Assembly (NCBI GenBank): GCA_012064415.1
Contig: SSNU01000100.1
Coordinates: 1 to 64,000, forward strand
Direction: 5' to 3'
DNA: 64,000 nucleotides
DNA from: Gyrodactylus bullatarudis
Taxonomy: Eukaryota > Platyhelminthes > Monogenea > Gyrodactylidea > Gyrodactylidae
The notes beneath the pieces were generated by a model, which was given only the letters and a program-made list of their open reading frames with translations, did no database searches and was not told where the DNA came from. Position numbers and translations under genes: made by a program. Of this stretch, positions 45,158 to 58,700 are shown one piece after another (within the stretch, counting starts at the first letter, position 1; every line of letters begins with the position of its first letter).

Positions 45158-45433
45158 GAAATGCAAGTTATTGAGACATTTCAATTATGTACGTTTAAAA
45201 ATAATTCTGTTTTACGAACTACTTTCAAGTATCTATGTGATAAAATAAAGCTTAATATTTGGATGTGGTATTTAGGACTTGAATAATTTATTGACAAGAA
45301 AATAAAATCATTATTTATAGCAAAAGCAAAAATGTCTTTATGAAATAAATATAATATTATATACTGAAGCATAACACAATAAAGAAAAATAAAATTTTTT
45401 TTTCCACTATCTTGTAATATTTATCAATTTGGT

Positions 45434-48400
45434 TCACTTGTTAGTTGTTTCAAGGGAGTTTTGATTGGCTGTAAGGCTATTCTGATCAGATCTAGCGGTA
45501 CTAAAATCAACAGGATTTATTGAAAGGCCAGTAGGAAAGTTGGAATTGTTATTATCAGATTGTCGAGAGACCTGTAAAAGTTCCTCATAATTCGATCGAC
45601 GTGAGAGGAGACTTGAATTCTGTTGCTGAGAGCCCATAAGGGCAGCTGTCTGGAAAAGACTTTGAGCCTGCATAAAGGGTAGGGAAGCTGGTTGGCCCAA
45701 TGACATTAAAGAGTTAGTATCAAGATTGGTCTGTTGTTGGCCTAAATTTGAGGGCCCGGTGGTCTGGTTTAATTCCGGAGCATTCGCAGTATATCCTTGG
45801 CTAGCTCCTCCTGCTGTTAACGAGTTGATGTTCATATTAGATGAGTTTGTTGAACTTGAATTGTTATTATTATTACTAAAGAGCATGGTGTTTTGATTGG
45901 CCGCAGCTAGGGCAAGCTGATGAAGATGCATTTGACTCTGAAGAGCAAGATTATTCAAGTGATTACGCTGACGTCGAGATGAAGCTGAATTTCTTGAGCT
46001 CCCGCCGCTGATTTGGGACTGATTCTGTTGTGTCTGTTGGTGGAGTTGCTGTTGTTGTTGCTGCTGCTGTTGTTGGTCGGCTTGTAACTGAGTTAGGCCA
46101 GGATTTTGTTGGTTCGGCATTATTTTGAAGGTTCCCTTGCCGCTAAAATCGAAAGCATGCTCTTTCATGCAATGGGTTTGTCGACTCTCGGCATCTGGGA
46201 AACACTGGGGACACTCTCCGCAGGCAAATACTTTCGAAGCTGTAGGTTGAGAAGAAAAAAATATTTAAGATTGATACATTAACATTTCAATAAAAATTAA
46301 ATACATCAAACTATAGGAAAATTGTTTTGATCCATAATGGGATTTGAAATTTTCAATAAATATATTTATTAAAAGTAGATTTAATCGGAATAAAACTGAA
46401 CTCTTCCAGACTTTTCAATACTGAGATAGTCAAGTACCTTCTTCAGTAGAGAACTGTTCTACATCTTAAGATATTTAACCCTTTCGGGGCTGAGACTATT
46501 TCACAATTTTTAACCAAAATTTCGATATGAAGATACCAAGTTATTTGGCCAAAAATATTACTAATGCAAGCTCACATTGTGGGCTTCGAATTAAAATTTA
46601 ATTGATCCAGAAACCTATCAAACTGGTAGAGTTATGAAGGTTCAAAAATATTGGAAAATGGACATATATGTCCATCGACACGGAAAGGGTTAATCAGATG
46701 CAGAAAAATTATCAGGGCTTGTAGATAGGCTGGAAAATGTAAATTTGGTTGATCTAAAGAAAGAAATCGATTTTGTCAAAGATTGAAAAATGAGTGGCGA
46801 TTTAAAAAATTCTGGATTTTTAAAACTGAATGACATAATGGGGAAGCATTTTCGACACAATAATACTTAGAATTGAAAAGTCTATCAGAAAAGTTGGTAC
46901 AAAAATGAGGGTAAAAATTTTCACCCTACCCTAGTAGACAGTACTACAGTTTATTTATGAAAAATATTTTTAACAAGTAGAGTTTTTATCGAAATATGGA
47001 GTTACAGTAAAAAATAAGTTAATGTATATCTAGATAGCTCAGATTTATGTATAAAAACTTTTTTATCCTTGATGATAGACGTAGAGGGTATTTGAGAAGA
47101 AACGGGTAGGAGACCATTTTTGGTTTTGATCGGAAAGCTCGAAAGCTCAACTGGGATACACTATCAAATGCATCGGATGGTGCATTTAAAAAAACAGAGA
47201 AATTAATACAATCTCAATGATTTGTGGTTAAACTTTGCAAAAACCCCTACATTAACGTGAAATATTCCAATTTTTGTCTCTGACAAAAATCTATAGTCTC
47301 AGTTTGTATCTTTTCTTCATCTTACTGTATTTTTTATCATATTACTCTATGTATTGCAATGTGGTATTGCTCATCCCTTAATTCTCTCTACTGCAATACA
47401 GTAATACCACTGCATTCTTAAGATGATAATAATAATAATCGTAAAATGATGGAGTGTGTCAACACACACACTTTCTCAACTCTCACTCTCTCCCCTTACA
47501 TTATGTGTGGGTGTGTTTCCATTCAATGAATTTGTAGTAGTTGTGAATGAAATTACTAATGTATTATATTTATACGCACACACACACAAATAATAATAAT
47601 AATGATCCCTTCCTCTCACACAAACACAGAATTTTTATGTATGTTATTTTTCACATAAAATAATAATAAGAAGAAAAAAGGGAATATCCTACACACTTCA
47701 ACTCTTGTTTATTTTATACTGTGATGAGAAAATCTACCGATAGCAAAACAACAACAACAACAGTACCACATTCACATACACACACACACAAGTAAAGTCT
47801 CTAAATTTTTCATCTATACAGAGGAGAGGAGAGAGAGAAAGAGATGATGACAAAAATCATCTCTTTATATGTTGTATTTACTGTAGTAAATGTGATTCAA
47901 TGAATGAGAAATAATACTGTGGGCGTTCATATTTGCTACCTTTTACACTTTCATTCGGTAAGAAGAACAATGCACATACACACACACAATCAGAGTCAAA
48001 TGAATGAAATGTAGAATAGATAGACACACCCACATACACATCTGTATATCCTAAGTATGTATATTCATTGAATTTAGGTATATGTGACAACATATATATA
48101 TTTATGTACTATTTCATTGGATGCTACTACATATAATGCTTTTTATAATTTGTGTGTGTGAGAGCAATTGTGGGTGTGTGGGTGGGGTTAGATTGAACAT
48201 ATCGAAATGTATGTTTTTTCATCAATTCTTCTCTCAATGATTCTTCTCGTTCTCTTTTCTACTGTAGACTACTTTAATAAGTTATCAAAAAATCTTTAAA
48301 AATACTCACTGTTATGGGCGGTTAGATTGTGACCGATAAGTGCAAATCTCGACGGAAATATTAATCCACAGGGACTACAAATTTGTACAGCATCTAGGAT

Positions 48401-49469
48401 GAAAGATTAAATTAAGTAACATGAATCATGAGATCTAGTTTCATTGCATACTTGCGTGAACTGTCTTTTGGTGACGACTCAAGGCATACTTGGTTGAAAA
48501 GGTCCTGGAACAAAGGGAACAAACACTTAGTTCAGCGTCTAAATGAAAGAGATTAAACCTTAGTCTATCAGTTGCATTAGGGTTGGAGAATTGAATATTT
48601 TCTTACTTTGATGAACTAGTTTTATATGACGTTCAAGGCACTTTTGTGCTGCCAATTGTTTATTACACATAGGACATGAAATTGATGTAGAATTTGCTGC
48701 TGTATTATTATTATTATTATTAGTGCTTGAGTTGTTAGTCATTGAAATTTTATTGGTTGTATTGTTACTCCCAAGATTTGTTAATTGCTGCATTTGTTGG
48801 TTTGAAGCTAACGACTGTTGTTGTGAAAGAGAAAGTTGAGAATTGCCAGAAGTAGGGAAAAGTAAATCATTAGAATTGAGCATCGGCAATAGGCTAGAAT
48901 TTCCTCGAAACATTGGATTAAACATTGAGTTAGATACAGCAGCTGCTGATGTGAAATCGTTCATTAAGTTAGAATTTTGTACAGAAGTTGCAAGGGAATC
49001 GTTTGGCTTTAATAAACTCTGTGTGGATAATTGATCATTTGGTTTAATAACCATTTGATGTTTAGTCCTGACATGACGATTCAGAGAATAAGTTGTAGTA
49101 AACTCATGGCCACATTGAATGCATTTACAGGCTTCAGCATCTAAAATATTAGGGTGGGTTATATTTTTAAGGGAGTTAAATAGATAAATAAAACCAACTT
49201 TGATGAACTAATCGAGTATGACGATCGAGTCCATGTTTTGCAGCAAATTGTTTGTTACACAGAGTGCAAGTTATTAGAGGTTCAACTATTCCTTCGTGAA
49301 CTCTTTTGGAATGCCTACTTAGCGCGAATCTGGTAGAAAAATCTTTACCACATTCACTACACTTGCAGACTTCAGCTCCTTGATGGACAATCTTCATATG
49401 ACGAATCATTCCATGTTTTGTTGAAACAACTTTGCCACAGAGAGGACACCAAGAATTTCCTGTTTTCAT
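45434..49469 (-). CDS. C2H2 zinc-finger protein with Gln/Asn-rich C-terminus
   Basis: Proposed exons: 49469-49199, 49140-48607, 48538-48452, 48393-48310, 46239-45434, about 590 aa. Exon 1 carries three C2H2 fingers (CPLCGKVVSTKHGMIRHMKI; CSECGKDFSTRFALSRHSKR; CTLCNKQFAAKHGLDRHTRL). Exon 2 has one finger (CIQCGHEFTTTYSLNRHVRT), a Ser/Asn/Gln-rich linker and a finger with CPMCNKQLAAQKCLERHIKL. Exons 3 and 4 carry one finger each (CSLCSRTFSTKYALSRHQKT; CSPCGLIFPSRFALIGHNLT). Exon 5 begins with an atypical CGECPQCFPDAE finger, then poly-Gln and Asn-rich stretches. All inner exons are phase 1-1. A nuclear DNA-binding regulator is likely; no ortholog recognised. The first donor (GTTGGT) is atypical, and a non-coding or further 5' exon is possible. 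Confidence 0.8.
46475..46693. mobile_element. TTAA-flanked piggyBac-type MITE, copy 2
   Basis: TTAA at 46475-46478 and 46690-46693, ends CCCTTTCGGGGCTGAG and its mirror with CCGTGTCG variation, subterminal GGACATATATGTCC near the right end. 219 bp. It lies in the last intron of the zinc-finger gene, inverted relative to copy 1. Confidence 0.85.
46694..48300. repeat. Intron with CA-rich microsatellite tracts
   Basis: No exons recognised. From about 47450 the sequence is rich in (CA)n/(TG)n and AAT runs, for example 47574-47590 and 47775-47791, with GAGA tracts near 47820-47842. This is simple sequence in the long intron of the zinc-finger gene. Confidence 0.7.
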
Positions 49470-49711
49470 AACCTTGAAAAATCAATTATGATATTTTCTA
49501 ATGTTTTTGTGTCTTAGTACTCACAGAATTGAAATTTATAGTTTTATCTAGCATACTTTCCTATATGCCCAAAAAGTTGAGATTTAAACTAACATAAAAT
49601 TAAAACAATCAATTGAGTCATACAGATATTTGTTTTTCATAACCAAGCTGTAATCAATCAGTTTTGGATATATTTCAAAACGACTATACGGGAAAACAAC
49701 TATTTTCAAAT

Positions 49712-52700
49712 ATGCATTTTATACTTATTTTTACATTCTTTTTAAATGTCTATCCAAGTAAATATAATTTTTGACTATCTCAAGTTAATTATCCGCCTAG
49801 ATTTGTCGAAATGCCAAAAAGAAATGTCACATTCATTCCTGGGGAGGCGTCAATTATTCACTGTGTTGCAGATGCATCACCTCCTCCTAAATATACTTGG
49901 TACAAATATGACGCAGAGTTTAATTGGGCGGCAAATACTGGAAGATATACAAAATGGCCAAATGAAGGCACCTTGGTATTTTCAGTCCCTCATATCGACG
50001 ACGACGGTATTTATCAATGTGTTGCTTCAAATCAATTCGGAAAAGCCATGTCTGTAAAGGTCACAATGCGTAGAGCAGAGATGGGACAATTTAAAGCAAC
50101 TCCCATAACAAATGTTTATTTAAGAGAAGGCGAATCAAAGAAGTTACTATGCAACGTTCCAGTTGGCTATCCCTCCCCTGTAGTAACATGGCAAATACGA
50201 AAAAACAATCACATTGAATACATCAAAGAGACAAACCGCTTCGGAACTGACATTGATGGAAATCTTTTAATAGCTGCTATAAAATATGATGAAAATGGAG
50301 CGATATTTCAGTGTGTCGCTAACAATGAAGTCATGAGAGAACAAGTTGCTGGTCCTGAATATAGAATTCATGTAAAGAAGCCAGCCTCGTTCTTCCCTAT
50401 TATAGTAATGTACAGAACCCCAAGAAGAACTATTGCTGTTGAGGGAGACTATTTATCTTTGAAATGTTTCTACGCAGCAAATCCTCTACCACAATATACC
50501 TGGTTTAAAGACAATAAACCAATCACTCTGTCAAATGTTGCAATGACAAACATCGGGACACTATTGGAATTTAAGCCAGTTACAAGAGATGCATCAGGAT
50601 TTTATCGGTGCCAAGGAACCAGTGAAAGTAAAATGCAGCCTTTGGAATCTGACTTTGAAGTCATCGTTAAAGGTAGGGAAATCTTTTTAATAATTTGATT
50701 TTAGTCAGACCGAAATTGATTAAATATCCAAAGGATACTATTGTCCCTGTAGAGGGTTCTGTTGAATTTGAGTGCACAGCTGATGGTAATCCAAAACCAG
50801 CTATTACATGGACTGTTAATGGAGAAGATCCATCCACTTATCTCGATGGTGTTAGAAAAAGAATGGATGGTTCTGTAAGTCATCTACTGAATATAAAATT
50901 GAAAATATTTTTTCACTTACTGTTTGACTAATAGTCATTTTCCCTTGAAAAATTTATATCCTCTAACGAGATCTGAAACGATAAATAAAGACTAATGTAG
51001 AACTGTAATAGTAGTTTTATAGCATAACAAGGTCATGCAGAAAAGTAAGATTGGATGAAATTTGGAAGGTTCGTAGAGCTTAGTTGAAAGATGATAAAAA
51101 ATAAATTCGATTTTTAACGTGTAGTTTTCGAGTAATTTTAGATCTATAGCCGTAGAAAATTTTCTGTTCTTTAACCCTCATCCGGAAACTGGGGTCCAAT
51201 GGACCCCAACCCAATTTCTGATCTTGATTACAATCAAAATTTCAAATATTTATGAGCGATTTTTTTGTTATTCTAACTTAAGGTGTTTATCAATCAAACA
51301 AAGTAAATAAACAATAACATTTTTTCTATGAAAAAAGTAAAGACGTATTTTCTTGCGTATCTGAAGCGATTACAGCAGAAATTTTGGATTCTGATGAAGA
51401 GGATTTTACAAGTGAAGATGGTTCTGATGAAGATTTCATCATTCCTAATGAGAATTCAGACAGCGAAGAAGAAGAATATTCTCAAACAACGCAAAATTCC
51501 TCCCAATCATGATTTCAAAATGTGGGAATTATACTTATGATAGAAGACCCAAAATTTTCAAGACAGGATCCCAAAACATCATTCGTTTCAAGCCTGGCTT
51601 GAATAAACATTCAGAAAAAGCTGTTGACCATTTGGACTTCTTCAGTCTTCTTATTGATGAAAAAAACTGCTTATGTAGGAACGATAAGAAAATCTATAAA
51701 ATTCTAGCCGGTTCAATTTTAAAAAGATTCGCAATCAATCATCTACTAACCACAAACTTCAATCCTAAGATATGGACAAAAGAAAAACAAGCCTGTTCTT
51801 ATTTTGTCAACTCTTCATCCTGATTTGAAAGAAAACGTTCCGAATCTGCCTGAGGCAATCAGTTATTACAATTCAACTAAATGTATTAGACCAACTAGTT
51901 GGAAACTATTCCTGCAGGAGAAAGACGTTACGTTGGCCTCTAACTCTCTTTTGGAACCTTATTGATATTGCAGCATATAATTCATTAGTGCTGTATCGTT
52001 TGAAGTGGAAAGATTTCGAAAAATCTCCAAACAAATACGAAGAGAGTTTCTAAAAGTACTATCTAAACAGCCGATGAAGAAAAATTCAATTGTAAAAAAA
52101 AGGGTTTTGGAAATTTCCATTGATGAACATGCACCACCAAGTAAAAATTTTTGCTCAAGTCCCGCAAAATCAAGATGTACTCAATGTCCAAGAAATAAGG
52201 ATAGAAAAACAAAGACAAGATGTTTTCAGTGTAACAATCCTGTTTGTAATGACCCTTTTAAAGTTTTATGTGAAATATGTGCCAAATAAATTGAAAATTC
52301 ATTTGACCATTCACGTTATTTTTTTTTCTATCCGGATGAGGGTTAATTTGAAATTTTTATGATTGATATTGGTTGGGAAATAAAAGAGTTATGGGATAAA
52401 AATTCAAAAAAAAATTTTGTACTACGAACCTTCCCAATTTTATCGAATTTACTTTTTTACATGACCGTACAATGAGAATTGCCTTTTATTTTAGAAAATG
52501 ATTCTTACAAACTTGACAGTAAATGATATTGCCGTGATCCAGTGCAACGCATCGAATCCACACGGCTACGATTATGTGAACGCCTTTGTAAATGTAATGA
52601 GAGAACCTCCATTCTTCATTAATCCTCCACAGAAAGAGATTAATATTACTGAAGGCTCTGAGGTTGTTATATTTTGTCAGACATTCTCTGGTCCTCCAGC

Positions 52701-55700
52701 AGTTATTACCTGGAATAAAAATAATCGACCAATCAATGGAGGCCGATACAAGGCCCAGCTTAATGGAGATTTATATATTTCTAGTGTATCGATAACTGAT
52801 AGTGGTATATATGAGTGCATTGCAACAAATCCTTATGGGACAAGAAAAATGTCGGGAAGGTTAACTGTACGCCGAAAGACTTCGGTAGTTTTGGCTCCAA
52901 TAAATACGAGAATTTATGAAGGTGATGTTATCAAATTTGTATGCACAGCTGATACCGATCCAGCAGAATTAGATAATCTAAAAATCTATTGGTACAAAGA
53001 TGATAATCTTATTCAATACTCGATAACTCCAAGGATTCAGCCGATTTGGTTTGATTATTCTCTCATTATCAGTGGAGCACAACCAAGAGACACAGGTAGG
53101 CTTACTTTTATTTTCATCAATTTATCTTCAAGGTCAGTACATTTGCAATGCAACAAATGGTCTCGATTGGGCCTGGGATACAGCCTCGCTTCTCGTCCAG
53201 GGTATTCCAGATCAACCCATACGGGTTTCAGTTGACTGCGATTCAAATATCAATGAGAATGTGGCAATTGTCAAATGGTGGCCTGGATCTGATAATTATG
53301 CCCCCATAATTGAGTATTTGGTCGAGTATTCAACTCAATATGAAATTGATACATGGTATCCGGCGGAAATCTACAATCAGACGATAAAAATTCAAGCGAC
53401 TGATGTCAAAATAAAACTGAGACCCCATATAAGGTATCGATTTAGAGTGAGGACAAGAAATAGAGTTGGTATTAGTGATCCGAGTGTACCAACTTCTGAT
53501 ACTTGTGAAATACAAGCGAGTATTCCTGATTCAAATCCAAAAGAGCTCTATGTTTATGGAACTATTGATAATAATCTTATTGTAAAATGGACTGTGAGTG
53601 TTATCAATGATAAGTGTTATTATTAATAAGGGCTGAGTTTTAATAATCTAAAGGAGAAATCTGCTTATCTAATCCTATTTAAAAGATAGTTGGTACTATT
53701 TCTGTACTAAATTGTTACCCAGGTACTTTATTGTACTATTTTTCAAATTTAATCTCAGAATATACTATCCCTCAACTAGCTATCAACCACATTTTTCGAT
53801 GAATTGATAGCTATATTCCTGATATCGAGCTTTCATCATCTAAGAAAATAGCATCTAGATCGTAGCTTTTTGTTTTATAATATTCCTTCATGAATTTCTA
53901 GTTTCAACTAAAAGGATATACATTAGCGATAGTCGGCCAAATTTTGCAAAATGAGCCCGGGGTATTTTATAAAACTACTTCAAACAACGATTCTAATGAT
54001 ATCGAACACAATATACTTTTAAATCAGTTTTCGACCTCCGAAAGCGTTCTGAAAATTTCAAGCCTAATTTTTTTAGAATGTTTTTTATTCATCATTAATA
54101 ACTATCATTATCAAAATAAACTATTTCTTAATGAAATATATATCAGGTAAAAATATAGTGATAATCAATAATAAGTATACACCTATAGAACCTGTCCTCT
54201 TATATTAATTTTAAATGATCTTGAGACTTGGGATGTTGACTTGTAAAGAATGAAAAATTCTTTATTAAAATGCGTATTTTTAAATATAATTTATTTCAAC
54301 ATAATTCAGTAAATATAAATTTTCTATTTTTCATAAATTTTTTTAACGTCAAGTTTAAGTATACACATTTATTTTGTAAAATTTCCATCCGATAAAACAA
54401 CATTCATACATCTCTTCTGCATAGATTTATAAAGGTTCTTTATGACGTCTTCATGTATTGATTTCCACTCTTCCATAATTTTGATTATCAATTCATGCTT
54501 ATTACAAAAAATCTTGCCATTTTGATATACTTTTTGGGATAAAATCCCCCAGAGATTTTCGATTGGATTCAAATCCGGGCTTCTGGCTGGCCAAGGAAGT
54601 ACTTTTATAGTATGATCCGAAAACCAGTTAATGGTTGATTTAGAACGATGACACGGAGCATTATCTTGTTGGAAAATTAGATCCTCTTTTGTAATTTCCT
54701 CTTTAAATGAGAATAAATGATCTTCAAGCAGAATTTGGTAAGAAGTTGAATTGAGCTTTTCACTAATAACAACTAGACTAGAAGTTCCTTTGCTAGTTAT
54801 CGATCCCCAGACCATAACACTACCTCCACCGAATCCTCGCTTTATTCGTATTGGTTTTGGTCGCTTTTTGTCCATCCAGCATGAAGTTAGACCATCTGGG
54901 CCATCAAGATTGAACTTTTTCTCGTCAGAAAAGATAACTCTGCTCCAATCTTGATTTTCAATGATTTTTTCATAAGCCCAACTCTTTCTTGATTCCATAT
55001 CTCTAGAACTCAGATTTGGAGTATTCTTAGGTTTACCCCAATGAAGACTCGGATCTTTTTTCAAAGCTCTTTGAATTGTACTTATACTTACATTCAAATT
55101 CAATTCAGATTTTATTTTGGATGCAGTGTATTTCTTATTTACAGCCAAATATTTGATTTTTGCTCTTACTGAATTGGGAATTATTTGCTTTGGGCCTCTC
55201 TTTTTCAAGGGTTTTTTCTTCATGAACAGTCTGCTTATAGTTTTCGTAGTGCATTCAATAAAATTTGCAATTTTTCTTAGGCTTAGGCCATCTTTCCGAA
55301 GCTCTATAGCACGTTGCTTCTGGAAATTTGTTAACCTCGAATACTTCGATTCATTAGTTCCCATTAGAACAATTTCAAGAGTTAGAGTGGATCTTATGTA
55401 AGGCTGAAGATGGTAATCCAAAAACTTCTTGTAAATTCTCAAAAAAAGTCTAATTATCTCTAAAAAACTAATTCGAAAAAGTGTATACTTAAATATGACG
55501 ATTGAAAAATTAATGAAAAATAGTAAATTTTTATTTAATGAATTCTGTTAGAATTTACTACGAATTGATCTATATGAATATGTAGATAATTTAGCACTCT
55601 TTCGAATGACATATCCCACGTCTCAAGATCATTTAAAATTAAAACAAGAAGACAGGTTCTATAGGTGTATACTTATTCTTGACTACCACTATAGTTTCAT

Positions 55701-58700
55701 TATTTAGCTTCTTGATTATTAGTTTCATTTACTTCTTAGAAGTTTGTTTTAACTGACTTCTTTATTCAAAATAACAATGAGTATCTCTGATATCAACACC
55801 GATTTGATGAAACCCATATATTATACATGTACATTGTATGTATTTTGTAAAATATGCACAAGAACAGTTGAAGGGTCATTTTCTATCATGAAAAAAAATT
55901 TGAATAAAAATCAGAAATTTTGTTGACACAATATTGACTAAAAATTCTAGAGGACTATTTTTTAACTCAAAATCCCTTAAATTTTCTTGAAAGTATTTTT
56001 TTCTACTTATTTTACAGTTTATGAGATACTATTTTTCATCTTTTTTGATACTATCATTGATCAGACATTTAATTATAGAATGAATGAAGTTAACATTTTT
56101 TTTGGTCCAATCAAAAGCCATTAGATCAGGCCCTATTACGAGTCTGAGATGCTTTGTTTTCTTTCAGGCTATGCCTTATATAGAGCATAATGCACCGAAT
56201 CTTCAGTATTTAATCAAGGCTCAATGTCTCGATTGTGTCAACATACCCAAGTCGGAAACAGCCTCTGTTACAATAACAGATTGGCGGCAAGACACTTATA
56301 TTTTCAAATCATTCTCAACTGGCACGAGTAACTATCAAATGGAGACCTATAAACAATTTAATGTTACCATCCAGAGTTTCAATGATAAAGGATCCAGTAA
56401 GGGTTTAATAAGGGCAGCGACAGGCTATTCAGGAGAAAAGTTTCCAACCATAGTTCCTCCTGCTCCAACAGTCATCCAGCCGACAAGTACTGGATTCATT
56501 CTGGAATGGACTGTTATATCCGAGGCAGATCTTTCGAATGTATTAGGCTATTTTCGGGGATACCGAATTGAATGGTGCCTGTCAGGTCAAACATCCAATG
56601 ATTGTCATGTTAATCGACGATATCAAGATGTAATCCTTCAAATGCCATCAACACCAATCTTGTACGGTTTCCTCAATAGAGCAAGACGATCTATTTCTAA
56701 TGGGAAAGAACATTTTTCTGAGAGTAGTCTACTTTCAATTACCAATACATCCTTAGATGATACTGAAAGTAAATGTGACAATCATACAAAGGAAATTATC
56801 TTGGGTATGTTAACCTCAAACCAGTTTATTTTTAATTTTTTAGATATTTTTCTTTTTAATCTATTTAAAATGTCTCCATTTTTTCCCTTCAGTAAAAAAT
56901 TCTTAAATTCATTGAGTCTAGCTTTAAAATAGACTTTTATATTTCATAGAGACCAATCATCCCCGAAGTACCAGTGTAATGGCTTCAGCTATTGAAGCAG
57001 CAATAATGCGAAACACACGTCAAACTCCGAGCTCCAACGTAGTAGATGCGGTAGGAGTCTATACATCAGCTTTCATAGCGGGAGTAACACCCTTTAAGTG
57101 GGGCAGTCCTCTCCGGGTTGAACTAAAAGGTGTACCAGGAGATTCAAATATAGATATTTGGCTTCGAATTATAAATACAAGATTCACAAGTGCACCCAGT
57201 CCAGTGACCAGTGGGAAGACATCAATCGGTGTTCCTGGTCCGGTATCTGAGTTGAATGTTGTCAGGGTTGATGTCAATAGTGTTGTTGTCAGATGGACAC
57301 CTCCCATAGACTCAAATGGACCTATTACAGGTTATCAATTTGGAGCATCTGAGAGTAAGAATTACACTTATTCAATTTTATCATAAAATCTAAGTAATAG
57401 AGTAGGCCAAATTTTTCAAATTTTCCCAGCCTTAATCTCATTTTGAAAATTATCGAAAACTAAGCATTTTATCCTATAAAACCATACGTTTTCGAGTTTG
57501 TTCTGATATACAAAATCTCGATTGAAGATGACAATTTTTGAACACGCGCCAAGATTTTTTCAATGAATTTCACTACGAGAAAGGACAAAATTGAGGTTTT
57601 TGAATGAAAATAGAGCTTATAGTAAAAATGGAGTGTTCTTTCACATGTCGGAAGAAAGTCCAAGGAAATTAGGTAAATTTCGATGATTTTAGGGAAAATG
57701 GGATTTTTGTATATCAGAACATGAAAAATTTTCATTTGATTTTCAAAAATGTGTTTTTCATGGTTAAAACATCAATTTTTGATTAAGGCATAGGGCATTG
57801 TTCGGGGATAATAAAATTTTGTATTACCCTACTAAGTAAGAATCATTATAAGTAAGGTGATATTTCTCAAAACCATAGCTTGAGACTTTGAAATAAACAG
57901 ATTTTTACCGTTCAGTTGCATTTTTAATTTCATATAAAATTTTTTTCTCTCAAGTTCATAATTTGGAGATTGGTTTTGAAACTCTCTATCCAGCGGTTGA
58001 GGATTCTGCATTGAATGAATTTCAGATCAAAGGTCTAAGACCCAATACAACTTATAGGTTATCAGTTAGTCCAAAAACTGCAGCTGGTGTTGGTATAAAT
58101 AATTATATTGATGTCTCGACGATTCCAGCTGATCAAGCTCCAAAAGCACCTAATTTCATCATTGAACAAGTTACAAATACAAGTTTTAGAATCACTTTTG
58201 AGCCTAGTAAGACAGGTCTTCCAGGTTCAGTGTTCTACGGACAATATCGAAGGCCTGGGTCTATCTGGTGGCATGAAACTCAGCGAGTCTTCCTTAATCG
58301 AACGTTTGATGTAGAAAATTTAACCTCTGACACCAGTTATGAAGTTAGAGTTGTGGCTACTAATGGTGCAGATTTGTCGTCTCCTTCCCCTTCTGGCTTC
58401 GTACGCACCATCGGAGATGCAAGACCTGGTAATTTGAATGGTGCCAGTGCAACTTGGTTCATAATTGTTTTTATTTTGTTTATTCTGATGATCATTCTAT
58501 TGGTTCTTGTCTATCTTGGTCGCCAGAGAAGGTCTAAAATACGTAAGTTGTCACGATTAAAGTAAAGCTAGTTGATATGAAGATGAGAATTTACTATTTT
58601 TACAAAAAACTCGATATTTTTCTCTGGAAATATAGATTGATTCAATTCCTTGATGAAATGAGCCAACTAGTTGTGGAAATTGAAAAAAAATATACAAAAT

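Noticed and set aside
47450..48200. CA/TG-rich tracts as a possible CRISPR-like or regulatory array
   Set aside because: Plain microsatellites without regular spacers, in an animal intron.
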